A stretch of 64,000 bases of DNA, from the NCBI GenBank assembly GCA_030524545.1, contig JAUNGM010000014.1, positions 29,102 to 93,101 of the forward strand. The letters are read 5' to 3'. Below are positions 17,696-27,135 of this stretch, one piece after another (the stretch's first letter is position 1; each line of letters starts with the position of its first letter). Below the pieces are notes generated by a model. It was not told the DNA's origin. It worked only from the letters and a program-made list of their open reading frames with translations, and searched no databases. The DNA comes from Eubacteriales bacterium (GTDB lineage Bacteria > Bacillota > Clostridia > Lachnospirales > Lachnospiraceae). Made by a program: the position numbers and the translations under genes.

Positions 17696-17741
17696 GAACA
17701 GAAAAACAGTGAAAAAGAACAAAACAAAAGGTCAGAGAAAG

Positions 17742-17791
17742 AAAACAGGCGATGACAATACAGCATTTTGCAAGTGTCATCGCCTGTTTTG
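17742..17791 (+). terminator. Rho-independent terminator after the LacI pair
   Basis: AAAACAGGCGATGACA pairs perfectly with TGTCATCGCCTGTTTT across a 17-base loop. It ends the alpha-galactosidase/LacI transcript. Confidence 0.9.
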
Positions 17792-17836
17792 TGCGCAGAG
17801 TTAGTTAAAACGATAATTTAATACAATAATTAAATA

Positions 17837-18050
17837 TTAACTTAAAAGAGGATTAAAGAAAATGGGGATGGAATTGAATAAGAATATACGAATTTAGTAA
17901 ATATGCACAAAAAAGTATCTTGCTTTAAGGCGTTTGGAATGAAATTATTAAAAAATTAAGTTAAAGCAACCAAAAATGATAAAAAAGAGACTAAAATATT
18001 GACTTTCTTAAGCTTAAATAGTATACTTAATGCAAGTTAAAAAACTTAAT
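17837..18050 (+). promoter_or_regulatory. Promoter and multiple operators of the mannan transport operon
   Basis: The 378-base gap before the binding-protein gene is AT-rich and carries the terminator above plus this regulatory block. TTGACT (17999-18004), 17 bases, TATACT (18022-18027) is a strong promoter. Operator-like words are TTAACTTAA at 17837-17845, TTAAGTTAA at 17956-17964, the palindrome TTAAGCTTAA at 18008-18017 between the -35 and -10 boxes, and AAGTT-AAAA-AACTT at 18034-18047 after the start. Several spaced sites would allow looping or binding by more than one LacI paralog. Confidence 0.75.
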
Positions 18051-18073
18051 ATTAAAAACAAGGAGGACAAAAA

Positions 18074-19405
18074 ATGAAAACGAAAAAATTGTTAAGTTTG
18101 GGACTTGCAGCAGCGATGGCACTGTCAATGCCCCTGGCTGTGAAGGCAGAGGATACCAATATCCTTGATGTGACCCTTGGCGAGGATTACACAGACTTAA
18201 AAGCAGATCTGAAGTTCGTGACCCATAGAACAGATCTGGTGGACACTGTATTTGCAGACTATATTGCGCAGTTCCAGGAAATGTATCCAAACATTAACAT
18301 TACCTACGAGGGAATCACCAACTACGCAGATGATATTATGACTCGTATGTCCACCGGAGACTGGGGTGATATCGGAATGATCCCTACTGCGATCGACAAA
18401 GATGAGCTTCCGTCTTATTTTGAGCCGTTCGGCGAGAAGGAAGCACTGGAAGAAAAGTACACCATGCTGAATAACTTTACATACGAGGGTGTTACCTATG
18501 GCCTTCCGTCTGTCGGCAATGCACAGGGTATCGTATACAACAAGAAGGTATTTGAAGAAGCCGGCATTACGGAACTTCCCAAAACACCGGATGAATTCCT
18601 GGATGCCCTGCAGGCGATTAAGGACAACACAGATGCAATTCCGCTGTACACCAACTTTGCAGCAGGCTGGACAATGAGCGCATGGGATGCTTATATCGGA
18701 GGTTCGGCAACAGGTGATCCGGACTTTATGAATACCGGAATGGTTCATGGCGATAACCCATTTGCAAAGAAGGATGACATGACCGGGCCATACGCAGTTT
18801 ATTATGTATTGTATGAAGCAGTTGCAAGAGGGCTGACAGAAGACGACCCTACTACAACAGACTGGGAAGGCAGCAAAGGCATGATCAATGGAGGCGAAAT
18901 CGGAACAATGGTACTTGGTTCCTGGGCAGTAACCCAGATGCAGGAAGCAGGCCCGAATCCGGATGACATCGGATATATGACCTTCCCGATCACAGTTGAC
19001 GGAAAACAGTATGCAACAGCAGGCCCTGACTACAACTACGGCATTAATGTGAACAGCTCTGATGAGAATAAGCTGGCTGCAAAGCTTTATATCAAATTCC
19101 TGATGGAAGAATCCAACTTTGCATTTGACCAGGGCGGTATTCCTACTGTAGTAGGCGCTGAATATCCGGATATCTACTCCGCATTTGACGGCATTGAACT
19201 GGTAGTTGATAATCCGGCTCTGGAAGGAGAAGAAAATCTTTACACAGAAATCAACAATGATTCTGAAATCGGCCTGAATGTATCTCCTGATGACAAATCT
19301 CTGATCGTGGAAGAAGCGATCAGCGGCGGTATGTCCCTGGATGACATTATGGCAGACTGGAATGAACGTTGGACATCTGCACAGGAAAACGCAGGCGTAA
19401 AATAA
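18074..19405 (+). CDS. Sugar ABC transporter substrate-binding protein (manno-oligosaccharides)
   Basis: A 443-residue family 1 solute-binding protein. The signal peptide (positively charged start, AAAMALSMPLAVKAED) is cleaved after about Ala25. It lacks the lipobox cysteine expected for a Gram-positive binding protein. The mature part has the usual layout (MYPNINITYEG, GLPSVGNAQGIVYNKKVFEEAG, GEIGTMVLGSWAV). With the two permeases downstream and the phosphorylase/epimerase genes, it should bind manno-oligosaccharides outside the cell. A GAGGA site precedes the ATG, and a strong promoter with operators lies upstream. Confidence 0.9.
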   Translation: MKTKKLLSLGLAAAMALSMPLAVKAEDTNILDVTLGEDYTDLKADLKFVTHRTDLVDTVFADYIAQFQEMYPNINITYEGITNYADDIMTRMSTGDWGDIGMIPTAIDKDELPSYFEPFGEKEALEEKYTMLNNFTYEGVTYGLPSVGNAQGIVYNKKVFEEAGITELPKTPDEFLDALQAIKDNTDAIPLYTNFAAGWTMSAWDAYIGGSATGDPDFMNTGMVHGDNPFAKKDDMTGPYAVYYVLYEAVARGLTEDDPTTTDWEGSKGMINGGEIGTMVLGSWAVTQMQEAGPNPDDIGYMTFPITVDGKQYATAGPDYNYGINVNSSDENKLAAKLYIKFLMEESNFAFDQGGIPTVVGAEYPDIYSAFDGIELVVDNPALEGEENLYTEINNDSEIGLNVSPDDKSLIVEEAISGGMSLDDIMADWNERWTSAQENAGVK

Positions 19406-19424
19406 GATAAGAAACCGGATGCAG

Positions 19425-19457
19425 AATTGGGACCGGCATAAGCCGGTTCCAATTTCA
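19425..19457 (+). terminator. Intercistronic hairpin between binding protein and permease
   Basis: AATTGGGACCGGC pairs with GCCGGTTCCAATT (one G-U pair) around ATAA, with only a short T run. Such hairpins after binding-protein genes often stabilise the first cistron and reduce permease expression, rather than ending all transcription. Confidence 0.7.
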
Positions 19458-19483
19458 TCTGACAGAAAGAAGGAGGTTTCTTT

Positions 19484-20458
19484 ATGGGAGAGACAAGAAA
19501 GAAAAATGGATTTATCCGGTGGATTTCAAGCGGAAAAGTAAACAAGAGGCTTTGTATCGTCACATTTATGTTTTTTCCGCTGCTGTTGCTGCTGGTGTTT
19601 ACCTATATTCCTTTTCTAAAGATGTTCCAGTTCAGCTTTTATGATATGAAATACATCGGAGGCAGGGAATTTGTTGGTTTGGAGAATTACATCAATGTCT
19701 TCCAGCGTGATGACTGTTTCCGGGCACTGGCGCTTTGCGGATACTATATTGTGGCATCCTTTATTCAGTTAGGCCTGGCACTTTATTTTGCTTCAGTTTT
19801 AAGCTTCAAGGTAAAAGGCGGAGGCATATTCAAGGGCCTGATGTTCTTCCCGTTTCTGGTCTGCGGTATTGCAGTAGGTTTTGTGTTTAAGTTCTTCTAT
19901 ACGAGAGGCTTTGTGCTGGATACGGTATTGCAGTGGATAGGATTTGAACTGGATAATCTTCCATACTGGTTAAGGGACAGCAGTATCAACAATGCTTCCC
20001 TGGCAGCATCCTCCATCTGGCGTTACATGGGACAGAATATGGTATTGTTTATCGGTGCGATCATGTCTGTAGACAGCTCTCTGTATGAGGCGGCAGCGAT
20101 TGACGGTGCTACAGGATGGCACAAATTCCGTTATATTATTTTCCCAAGCATCAAGACGATCATTGTATTGAACATGATTCTTTCTATTACAGGTTCCCTG
20201 AGTGTATTCGAGCCTCCATACGTTATCACGGGCGGAAGCTTCGGAACCTCTACTTACTTTGTTATTATGAATAAGCTGGCACATGAAAACCAGAAGGTCG
20301 GCCTGGCATCAGCAATGGCGATCGTATTGCTTATGATCATACTGGTGGCAACCGCCGCACAGAAATTAGGCTTTAAGTATTTCTTTGGCGATGGAGAAGA
20401 AGAGGCAATCCGTGTCAAACGAAAAAGGGAAAAAGCAGCAAGGAGGGCAAAGGCATGA
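19484..20458 (+). CDS. Sugar ABC transporter permease (MalF type)
   Basis: A 324-residue inner-membrane permease with about six hydrophobic helices and the cytoplasmic EAA loop YEAAAIDGATGWHKF near residue 205, which contacts the ATPase. It forms a heterodimeric channel with the protein encoded next. The C-terminus is basic (KRKREKAARRAKA). No ATPase gene is nearby, so a shared MsmX-like ATPase from elsewhere in the genome is expected. Its stop overlaps the next start by four bases. Confidence 0.93.
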   Translation: MGETRKKNGFIRWISSGKVNKRLCIVTFMFFPLLLLLVFTYIPFLKMFQFSFYDMKYIGGREFVGLENYINVFQRDDCFRALALCGYYIVASFIQLGLALYFASVLSFKVKGGGIFKGLMFFPFLVCGIAVGFVFKFFYTRGFVLDTVLQWIGFELDNLPYWLRDSSINNASLAASSIWRYMGQNMVLFIGAIMSVDSSLYEAAAIDGATGWHKFRYIIFPSIKTIIVLNMILSITGSLSVFEPPYVITGGSFGTSTYFVIMNKLAHENQKVGLASAMAIVLLMIILVATAAQKLGFKYFFGDGEEEAIRVKRKREKAARRAKA

Positions 20459-21309
20459 ATATTAATACAACGGCAAAAGTAAAAAAAGGCATATGGGCTG
20501 TTTTTAAATATTTTACTTTGATTCTGGGTTCCTTTGTCTCTGTACTTCCTCTGGTAAGCTGTGTGATTACTGCTTTTAAAACAGAAGAAGAATATGCAAG
20601 CACCAATGTTATGCAGCTTCCTTCAAGCTGGCTCAATTTTGATAATTTTGTGCAGGCGTTTAAACAGGCTAATATGGGACTGGCATTCCGTAATTCCATT
20701 CTGATCATGGTAGTTGTGCTCTGCGGTTCCATTTTGACCGGCGCCATGCTGGCATATGTTCTGAATCGTTTTAAATTCCCGGGCAACGGGCTTATCCGCA
20801 ATGCATTCCTGTTTGCATCCCTGCTTCCTGGTATTGCCATGCAGGTATCTGTTTACCAGATTATGTATTCTCTGCACCTGATCAACAGTCTGCCGGGTTA
20901 CATGATCCTGATGATGGGTACGGATGTTATTTCCATTTACATATTTATTCAGTTCTTTGAGAACATTTCCGTAGCTTTGGATGAATCCGCGATTATGGAT
21001 GGATGTACCTATTTCGGTGTGTTTTTCCGTATTCTGCTCCCGCTTTTAAAGCCGGCGATTGTAACGGTTATGATTTTAAAGGGTGTTGGCGTTTACAACG
21101 AGTATTATACTGCGAACCTTTATCTGCAGGATAAAAACACTCTTGTAACGGTTGCAACATCTCTGTTTAAGTTTACCGGTCCTTTGGGCAATCAGTACAA
21201 CTACATCTGTGCAGGCGTAATTATCACCATGCTTCCGGCACTGATTGTATTTATCGCTTGTCAGAAACAAATTTACAGCGGTCTGACACAGGGAGCGGTA
21301 AAAGGTTAA
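20455..21309 (+). CDS. Sugar ABC transporter permease (MalG type)
   Basis: A 284-residue permease with about six membrane helices and EAA motif DESAIMDGCTYFGVF near residue 175. The C-terminal LTQGAVKG ending is common in MalG-type carbohydrate permeases. The start ATG overlaps the end of the MalF-type gene (ATGA), so the two are coupled. It completes the membrane part of the oligosaccharide importer. Confidence 0.93.
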   Translation: MNINTTAKVKKGIWAVFKYFTLILGSFVSVLPLVSCVITAFKTEEEYASTNVMQLPSSWLNFDNFVQAFKQANMGLAFRNSILIMVVVLCGSILTGAMLAYVLNRFKFPGNGLIRNAFLFASLLPGIAMQVSVYQIMYSLHLINSLPGYMILMMGTDVISIYIFIQFFENISVALDESAIMDGCTYFGVFFRILLPLLKPAIVTVMILKGVGVYNEYYTANLYLQDKNTLVTVATSLFKFTGPLGNQYNYICAGVIITMLPALIVFIACQKQIYSGLTQGAVKG

Positions 21310-21401
21310 GCAATTACGACATTTTTTTGGAAAGGCAGGACGTTGTTCCGGCGGCATGATAGGAAGCGGCTTCGGAGAATAACGTCTGATGGTAAAAAGA
21401 T

Positions 21402-22397
21402 ATGAGCGAGATTAGAATTATAGGCCCGGCAGTCCCGAATGTTCCGTGGCAGGACTGCCCGGGAGAATTAAACCATGCACCTGTATGGCGCTATAGTGAA
21501 AATCCTATTATTGGAAGAAATCCCGCCAAAGAGGTTGCAAGAATCTTCAACAGTGCGGTGATGCCCTACGGTGATGCATTTATCGGAGTATTCCGGGGAG
21601 AACAGACAAACGGCATTCCTTATATCTATCTGGGAAGAAGCCGGGATGCCATTCACTGGGAATTTGGCGAAGAAAAAATTCCGTTTGTGGATGAAGATGG
21701 AAAACCATTTATGCCTGTATACGCCTATGACCCCAGACTGGTGAAGGTGGAAGATACCTACTATGTGATCTGGTGCCAGGACTTTTACGGAGCTTCCATC
21801 GGAATCGCAAAGACACAGGATTTCAAAACATTTGTGAGGATAGAGAATCCGTTCCTCCCATTTAACAGGAATGCGGTTCTTTTCCCGCGGAAGATCAACG
21901 GAAACTTTATGATGCTGTCCCGTCCGAGCGACAGCGGCCATACACCTTTCGGCGACATCTTTGTTTCCGAAAGCCCGGATATGGTGTACTGGGGCAAACA
22001 CCGCCATGTGATGGGAAAGAGCACGGAATGGTGGGAATCCCTGAAAATCGGCGGCGGTGCAGCACCGATCGAGACATCTGAGGGCTGGCTTCTGTTCTAC
22101 CATGGCGTGAGCGGAACCTGCAACGGCTATGTATACAGCATCGGCGGAGCGATTCTGGATATTGACAATCCCTCCATTGTAAAATACCGCTGCGAGAATT
22201 TCCTTCTGACACCGGAAGAGTGGTATGAAGAAAGAGGTTTTGTACCGAATGTTACCTTCCCGTGCGCAACCATCTGCGATGCCAAAAGCGGAAAGATCGC
22301 TATCTACTACGGTGCGGCAGATACTTATGTAGGCCTTGCATTTACAACGGCTGAGGAGATCATTACTTATATTAAAGAACACAGCGTGGTAAGATAA
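21402..22397 (+). CDS. GH130 beta-1,4-manno-oligosaccharide phosphorylase
   Basis: A 331-residue GH130 enzyme, cytoplasmic, that phosphorolyses the non-reducing end of manno-oligosaccharides to mannose-1-phosphate. The catalytic aspartate is probably Asp110 in YAYDPRLV. RNAVLFPRKINGNF followed by LSRPSDSGH, and the KIGGGAAPIET segment, are characteristic of the GH130_2 group (RaMP2-like) rather than the mannosyl-glucose phosphorylase group. It is the first catabolic gene after the permeases. Subfamily assignment is by motif reading, so the exact chain-length preference is inferred. Confidence 0.85.
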   Translation: MSEIRIIGPAVPNVPWQDCPGELNHAPVWRYSENPIIGRNPAKEVARIFNSAVMPYGDAFIGVFRGEQTNGIPYIYLGRSRDAIHWEFGEEKIPFVDEDGKPFMPVYAYDPRLVKVEDTYYVIWCQDFYGASIGIAKTQDFKTFVRIENPFLPFNRNAVLFPRKINGNFMMLSRPSDSGHTPFGDIFVSESPDMVYWGKHRHVMGKSTEWWESLKIGGGAAPIETSEGWLLFYHGVSGTCNGYVYSIGGAILDIDNPSIVKYRCENFLLTPEEWYEERGFVPNVTFPCATICDAKSGKIAIYYGAADTYVGLAFTTAEEIITYIKEHSVVR

Positions 22398-22482
22398 GCA
22401 GAACAGGAGATCTTTAAAAGATATCAGAAAAAGAATAAGAGAAAGAAAGATAACAGAAAGATAACAGATAAGGGAAAAGTAT

Positions 22483-23655
22483 ATGCAGGCATTTGTAAAA
22501 GAAATCAAAGAACATTTGGAAAATAAGCTGATTCCCTTCTGGGAGGGGCTGAAGGATGAAGAATACGGCGGTTATTACGGATTTATGGACTATGACCTTA
22601 CCGTAGACCGGAAATATGAAAAGGGCTGTATTTTAAACAGCCGGATTCTCTGGTTCTTTTCCAATGCCTACCTGGTTCTTGGGGATAAAAAGCTTCTTGA
22701 GGATGCACGCCATGCCTGGGAGTTTATGAAGCAATATTGCCTGGACAGGGAATACGGAGGCATTTACTGGTCCGTGACCTATGACGGAAAAGTCCTGGAC
22801 AGCACCAAACATACGTATAATCAGGCCTTTGCCATTTATGCGCTGTCATCCTATTATGATGCATCCGGCGATGAGGAGGCGCTGAAGCTGGCTTTTGAGC
22901 TTCAGTGCCTGATTGAAAAGCATTGTACGGATGAATACGGATATCTGGAAGCGTTTGACCGCACCTTTGCACCTGTGGAGAATGACAAGCTGTCAGAAAA
23001 CGGGGTCATGGCGGAAAAGACCATGAATACCCTGCTCCATGTGATGGAAGCTTACACGGAATTATACCGGGTGAGCAAGGAAAACGTAATTGCGGATCGT
23101 CTGTGCTTTATGCTGGATCTGGCTGCAGAGAAGGTTTACAACCCGGTGCTTGGAAGACAGGAAGTCTTCTTTGACAGACAGTGGAATACCCTGATCGATC
23201 TGTATTCCTACGGACATGATATTGAAACCGCATGGCTTGTGGACAGGGCCTTGGAGGTTCTGGATGACCCGGAATATACGGCAAAGATCTCCCCGATCAC
23301 AAAAACGATTACGGCGAACATCTATGAGCGTGCCTATAGAAACCATTCCCTTCCAAATGAAGCAGAAAACGGAAGGGTCGATCATACAAGAGTATGGTGG
23401 GTACAGGCAGAAGCCATTGTTGGGTTTGTAAACGGCTGGCAGAAGGATCCGGAGAAGAAATGCTATCTGAAAGCAGCAGAGGAGCTTTGGGAATATATCT
23501 GTACATATCTGATCGACAAAAGAGAAGGCTCTGAGTGGTTCTGGTCCGTGGATGCAGAAAACAGGCCGGTGGAAAAGCCCATCGTGGAGCCCTGGAAATG
23601 CCCTTATCATAACGGGCGTATGTGTATGGAAGTAATCAGGAGGTTAGGGCAATGA
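22483..23655 (+). CDS. Cellobiose/mannobiose 2-epimerase
   Basis: A 390-residue (alpha/alpha)6-barrel enzyme of the N-acylglucosamine 2-epimerase family. It converts the reducing-end mannose of beta-1,4-mannobiose to glucose, giving mannosyl-glucose, the substrate of the phosphorylase encoded next. Supporting segments are [12 protein letters not shown] near residue 50, [12 protein letters not shown] near 110, [10 protein letters not shown] near 245, [13 protein letters not shown] near 310 and the [10 protein letters not shown] end. The arrangement fits bacterial cellobiose 2-epimerases. Its stop overlaps the next start (ATGA). Confidence 0.9.
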   Translation: MQAFVKEIKEHLENKLIPFWEGLKDEEYGGYYGFMDYDLTVDRKYEKGCILNSRILWFFSNAYLVLGDKKLLEDARHAWEFMKQYCLDREYGGIYWSVTYDGKVLDSTKHTYNQAFAIYALSSYYDASGDEEALKLAFELQCLIEKHCTDEYGYLEAFDRTFAPVENDKLSENGVMAEKTMNTLLHVMEAYTELYRVSKENVIADRLCFMLDLAAEKVYNPVLGRQEVFFDRQWNTLIDLYSYGHDIETAWLVDRALEVLDDPEYTAKISPITKTITANIYERAYRNHSLPNEAENGRVDHTRVWWVQAEAIVGFVNGWQKDPEKKCYLKAAEELWEYICTYLIDKREGSEWFWSVDAENRPVEKPIVEPWKCPYHNGRMCMEVIRRLGQ

Positions 23656-24815
23656 TACATAAACAGTATTATGTGGAGCAGCAGAAATTGGAAAATTTAA
23701 TTTCCAGGAAAAACAGGAAGTCAGATTTTTATAACGGCATTTATGACCGTTATGAGGATCCTGTCCTGACCAGGGAACATGCACCGGTGCTCTGGAGATA
23801 TGACCTGAATGCAGAAACAAATCCGTATTTTATGGAGCGGCTTGGCATCAATGCGGTGATGAATTCCGGAGCAATCGAACTGGACGGAAAGTTCTATCTG
23901 GTCGTGAGAGTGGAAGGCAATGACAGAAAGTCGTTTTTTGCAGTGGCAGAGAGCGATAATGGGATTGACGGCTTTCATTTCTGGGATTATCCGGTGGTTT
24001 TGCCGGATACCTGCCCGGAGGAGACGAATGTTTATGATATGCGTCTGACAAAACATGAGGATGGTTACATCTATGGTGTTTTCTGTTCGGAAAGCAAGGA
24101 TACTACCACCTCAGATTTATCGGCGGCAGTGGCCCGGGCGGGAATTGTACGCACAAAGGATCTAAAGACCTGGGAACGTCTGGATAATCTGAAGACCCTG
24201 CATTCTCCCCAGCAGAGAAATGTCGTGCTTCATCCGGAATTTGTAGACGGAAAATATGCGTTTTACACCCGTCCCATGGATGGCTTTATCGAAACAGGAA
24301 GCGGCGGCGGAATCGGATTCGGGCTGTGCGAGGATATTGCCCATGCTGTCATCGATGAGGAAAAGATCATCAGCAAACGCATCTACCACACCCTTACCGA
24401 GTCTAAAAACGGTGCAGGTGCAGTACCCATCAAGGGCAGCAGATGCTGGATCAACATTGCCCACGGTGTCAGAAATACGGCGGCAGGCCTCCGGTATGTG
24501 CTGTATGTATTCGCAACGGATCTGAACGACCCGTCAAAAGTGATCGCAGAGCCCTCCGGCGTATTTATGGTACCTCTTGGAAAAGAGCGGGTCGGGGATG
24601 TTTCCAACGTGGTCTTTACCAACGGAGCCATTGCCAGGGCGAACGGGGATGTGTATATCTACTACGCTTCCTGCGATACCAGAATGCATGTGGCAACGAC
24701 GTCGATTGATAAATTGGAGGATTACCTTTTCCATACACCGAAGGATCCTCTGCGCTCCCCTGATTGCGTGAAACAGCGCTGTGAGCTGATTCAAAAGAAT
24801 CTGGAGCTTTTATAA
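23652..24815 (+). CDS. GH130 4-O-beta-D-mannosyl-D-glucose phosphorylase
   Basis: A 387-residue GH130 enzyme of the GH130_1 (RaMP1/MGP) type. It splits mannosyl-glucose with phosphate to mannose-1-phosphate and glucose. The catalytic aspartate is probably Asp129 in NVYDMRL; other group features are [33 protein letters not shown] and [16 protein letters not shown]. The ATG at 23652 is used because it overlaps the epimerase stop and AGGAGG lies 7 bases upstream. The gene order epimerase then MGP is the classic pair for intracellular mannobiose catabolism. Confidence 0.9.
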   Translation: MIHKQYYVEQQKLENLISRKNRKSDFYNGIYDRYEDPVLTREHAPVLWRYDLNAETNPYFMERLGINAVMNSGAIELDGKFYLVVRVEGNDRKSFFAVAESDNGIDGFHFWDYPVVLPDTCPEETNVYDMRLTKHEDGYIYGVFCSESKDTTTSDLSAAVARAGIVRTKDLKTWERLDNLKTLHSPQQRNVVLHPEFVDGKYAFYTRPMDGFIETGSGGGIGFGLCEDIAHAVIDEEKIISKRIYHTLTESKNGAGAVPIKGSRCWINIAHGVRNTAAGLRYVLYVFATDLNDPSKVIAEPSGVFMVPLGKERVGDVSNVVFTNGAIARANGDVYIYYASCDTRMHVATTSIDKLEDYLFHTPKDPLRSPDCVKQRCELIQKNLELL

Positions 24816-24840
24816 AACGCCGGAAAGGCGGACCGAATAA

Positions 24841-24945
24841 CCGGGCGGAGCAATATCCGCCCGGAATAAAAAATCAGAGGAGTGATGGAGGTTCGTGTGA
24901 AAAAGCATATTGCAGTCAGCCATCATTGCTCTGATTTTTTATTAC
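24841..24945 (+). terminator. Double hairpin after the phosphorylase gene
   Basis: A compact stem CCGGGCGGA/TCCGCCCGG (24841-24864) is followed by a 24-base-pair imperfect stem whose arms run AATAAAAAATCAGAG and CTCTGATTTTTTATT (24865-24945). The second could terminate in both directions. It marks the border between the phosphorylase genes and the esterase genes. Confidence 0.8.
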
Positions 24946-24993
24946 ACAGAGTAAGTTTATGAACACATGATTTTCAGAATGAGGAGGAACGAT

Positions 24994-26040
24994 ATGAACA
25001 TACAGCCGGATCATGAAAATCTCATCTATTCCGGAAGGATAGACTGGAGCAATCCAAAGGCCCCTGTCTTTGTGTATCCCTGTACTTCCGTACAGATGCG
25101 GTTTACCGGAAACAGCCTGAAAATTTTTATAGAAAATCATCATGCATACTGGAACAACTACCTGGGCTATCTTCTGGATGGAAAGCAGGAAAAAGCTCTG
25201 CTGGCTCAGAAGGGAAAGACGACACTTGCGATCAAAGTCCCGCAGACACCGAACGGGGAGCATGAGCTGTTGTTATTTAAGAGACAGGATGCATGCCATG
25301 AATTTGCATTTCTGGGAGCGGAGATCGGCGACGGCGAAAGACTTCTCAGGTGCCCTGCAAAGCCGGAAAGGCGGATTGAGGTGTACGGAGATTCTGTTTC
25401 TGCCGGAGAGGTCTCAGAAGCAGTTTCCTGTGTCGGGATGGAAGACCCGGAGCATAACGGAGAATATTCCAATAGCTGGTATTCCTATGCATGGATGACT
25501 GCAAGAAAGCTGAACGCTGAGATTCATGATATTGCACAGGGCGGAATCGCACTTATGGATGGGACAGGCTGGTTCTGCGAGCCGGAGGCTGTCGGGATGG
25601 AAACGGCGTGGGACAAGATCCATTACAATCCGGTACTTGGAGAATCCATGCAGTGGGATTTCAGCAGATATACACCCCAGGCAGTCATTGTTGCACTTGG
25701 GCAGAACGACAGCCATCCGCAGGACTGCATGCGTCAGGATTATGACGGGGAGCAGGCTGTGATCTGGAGACAGCATTATCAGGAATTTCTGAAAAAATTA
25801 AGAGAAAGGTATCCCAAAGCAAGGATTATCTGCTGTACCACACTGCTGAATCATGATGCGTCATGGGACCGGTCTATCGGACAGGCAGTACAGGAACTGC
25901 AGGATGAAAAAATTACCCGCTACCTTTTTCAACGAAACGGAAGAGGAACTCCGGGACATCTCAGAATACCGGAGGCAAAGGAAATGGCGGAGGAACTGGC
26001 AGCGTATATAGAGAGTCTTGAGATAGAAGGGTGGAACTGA
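24994..26040 (+). CDS. CE2-type acetyl esterase (SGNH with jelly-roll domain)
   Basis: A 348-residue esterase likely to remove acetyl groups from mannose residues of imported manno-oligosaccharides. It has the two-domain layout of carbohydrate esterase family 2: an N-terminal beta-rich domain (about residues 1-125) and an SGNH-hydrolase domain with the nucleophile Ser134 in YGDSVSAG. ALGQNDSHP carries the Asn block and a candidate catalytic His is in TPGHLRIPEA. No signal peptide is present. The ATG at 24994 follows GAGGAGGA. R. intestinalis pairs a CE2 and a CE17 esterase in its mannan locus, and the same pair seems present here. Confidence 0.82.
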   Translation: MNIQPDHENLIYSGRIDWSNPKAPVFVYPCTSVQMRFTGNSLKIFIENHHAYWNNYLGYLLDGKQEKALLAQKGKTTLAIKVPQTPNGEHELLLFKRQDACHEFAFLGAEIGDGERLLRCPAKPERRIEVYGDSVSAGEVSEAVSCVGMEDPEHNGEYSNSWYSYAWMTARKLNAEIHDIAQGGIALMDGTGWFCEPEAVGMETAWDKIHYNPVLGESMQWDFSRYTPQAVIVALGQNDSHPQDCMRQDYDGEQAVIWRQHYQEFLKKLRERYPKARIICCTTLLNHDASWDRSIGQAVQELQDEKITRYLFQRNGRGTPGHLRIPEAKEMAEELAAYIESLEIEGWN

Positions 26041-27116
26041 TGATGAAAGGAATCAATCTTGCAAGATTAAAACAGTGCATGCTGCGGGCGGAAACCGGCG
26101 GGGAGCTGACCATCGGATTTCTGGGCGGTTCCATTACCCAGGGAAGCCTGGCAACACAGCATGAAAACACATATGCTTACAGGGTATTCTCCTGGTGGCA
26201 GAAGGAATTTCCAGATGCAGAATTTCACTATGTGAATGGCGGAATTGGAGGAACTACTTCCCATTTCGGAGTATCACGGGCTGTGACGGATGTGCTGATG
26301 TACCAGCCGGATGTGGTGGTTGTGGATTTTAGTGTCAATGACGAAGCGGATGCGTTTTTTCAGGAAACGTATGAAGGAGTGATCAGAAGGCTTCTGTCCT
26401 GGAAGTCAAAACCGGCAGTTATTTTGCTGAACAATGTTTTTTATGATACCGGGAAGAATGCCCAGGAATATCATAATGCTGTGGGAGACTGGTATCATAT
26501 TCCGCATGTAAGCATGAAAGATACGCTTTACCAAAAGATGAAAGCGGGAATGTACACCAGAGAGGAACTGACCCGGGACGGACTTCATCCTAATGACAAA
26601 GGACATGAACTGGTGGCTGCCGAGATTAGCGCCTTTTTGGCTCAGGTAAAGGAATGCTGCCATGAAAATGAAGAAGAGATGACTTTGCCGGAGCCTTTAA
26701 CCGCCAATGCATATGAACATGCAAGAAGGCTGACGATCCGGGAAATTTCCCCCGAACTTGACGGTTTCCGGGCAGACACGGAAGAAAAGACAGGACATCT
26801 GGATTTCTTTAAGAACGGGTGGATCGGCAGAAAAGCAGGCGATAAGATCTTGTTTGAAATCCCGGCATCCTGTATTGCAGTCCAATACAGAAAGACCGTT
26901 GCAAAACCTGCTCTGCGTGCAAGGCTGACCCTTGACGGCGATGCGGAAAATGCAAAGATCCTGGATGGGAATTTTGAGGAGGATTGGGGCGACTGCCTGT
27001 ACCTGGAGCCGGTTCTTCATCACGGGGAAAACAAAATGCATATTGTAGAACTGGAGATCATGGAGGATAAAGAAGAGGCGTCACCGTTTTATCTGTTATC
27101 ACTTATTATTGCATAA
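26040..27116 (+). CDS. CE17-type acetyl esterase (SGNH)
   Basis: A 358-residue SGNH esterase. The nucleophile is Ser31 in FLGGSITQG, the Gly/Asn blocks are GGIGGTTS and DFSVNDEAD, and the Asp/His pair is in RDGLHPNDKGH near residue 185. The C-terminal ~140 residues form a separate beta-rich domain, like the carbohydrate-binding domain of CE17 acetyl-mannan esterases. The ATG at 26040 overlaps the stop of the CE2-type gene and has AGAAGGG upstream. It probably deacetylates the 2-O, 3-O or 6-O positions left by the partner esterase. Confidence 0.8.
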   Translation: MMKGINLARLKQCMLRAETGGELTIGFLGGSITQGSLATQHENTYAYRVFSWWQKEFPDAEFHYVNGGIGGTTSHFGVSRAVTDVLMYQPDVVVVDFSVNDEADAFFQETYEGVIRRLLSWKSKPAVILLNNVFYDTGKNAQEYHNAVGDWYHIPHVSMKDTLYQKMKAGMYTREELTRDGLHPNDKGHELVAAEISAFLAQVKECCHENEEEMTLPEPLTANAYEHARRLTIREISPELDGFRADTEEKTGHLDFFKNGWIGRKAGDKILFEIPASCIAVQYRKTVAKPALRARLTLDGDAENAKILDGNFEEDWGDCLYLEPVLHHGENKMHIVELEIMEDKEEASPFYLLSLIIA

Positions 27117-27135
27117 AAATAGCAGGGAGAAAGAC

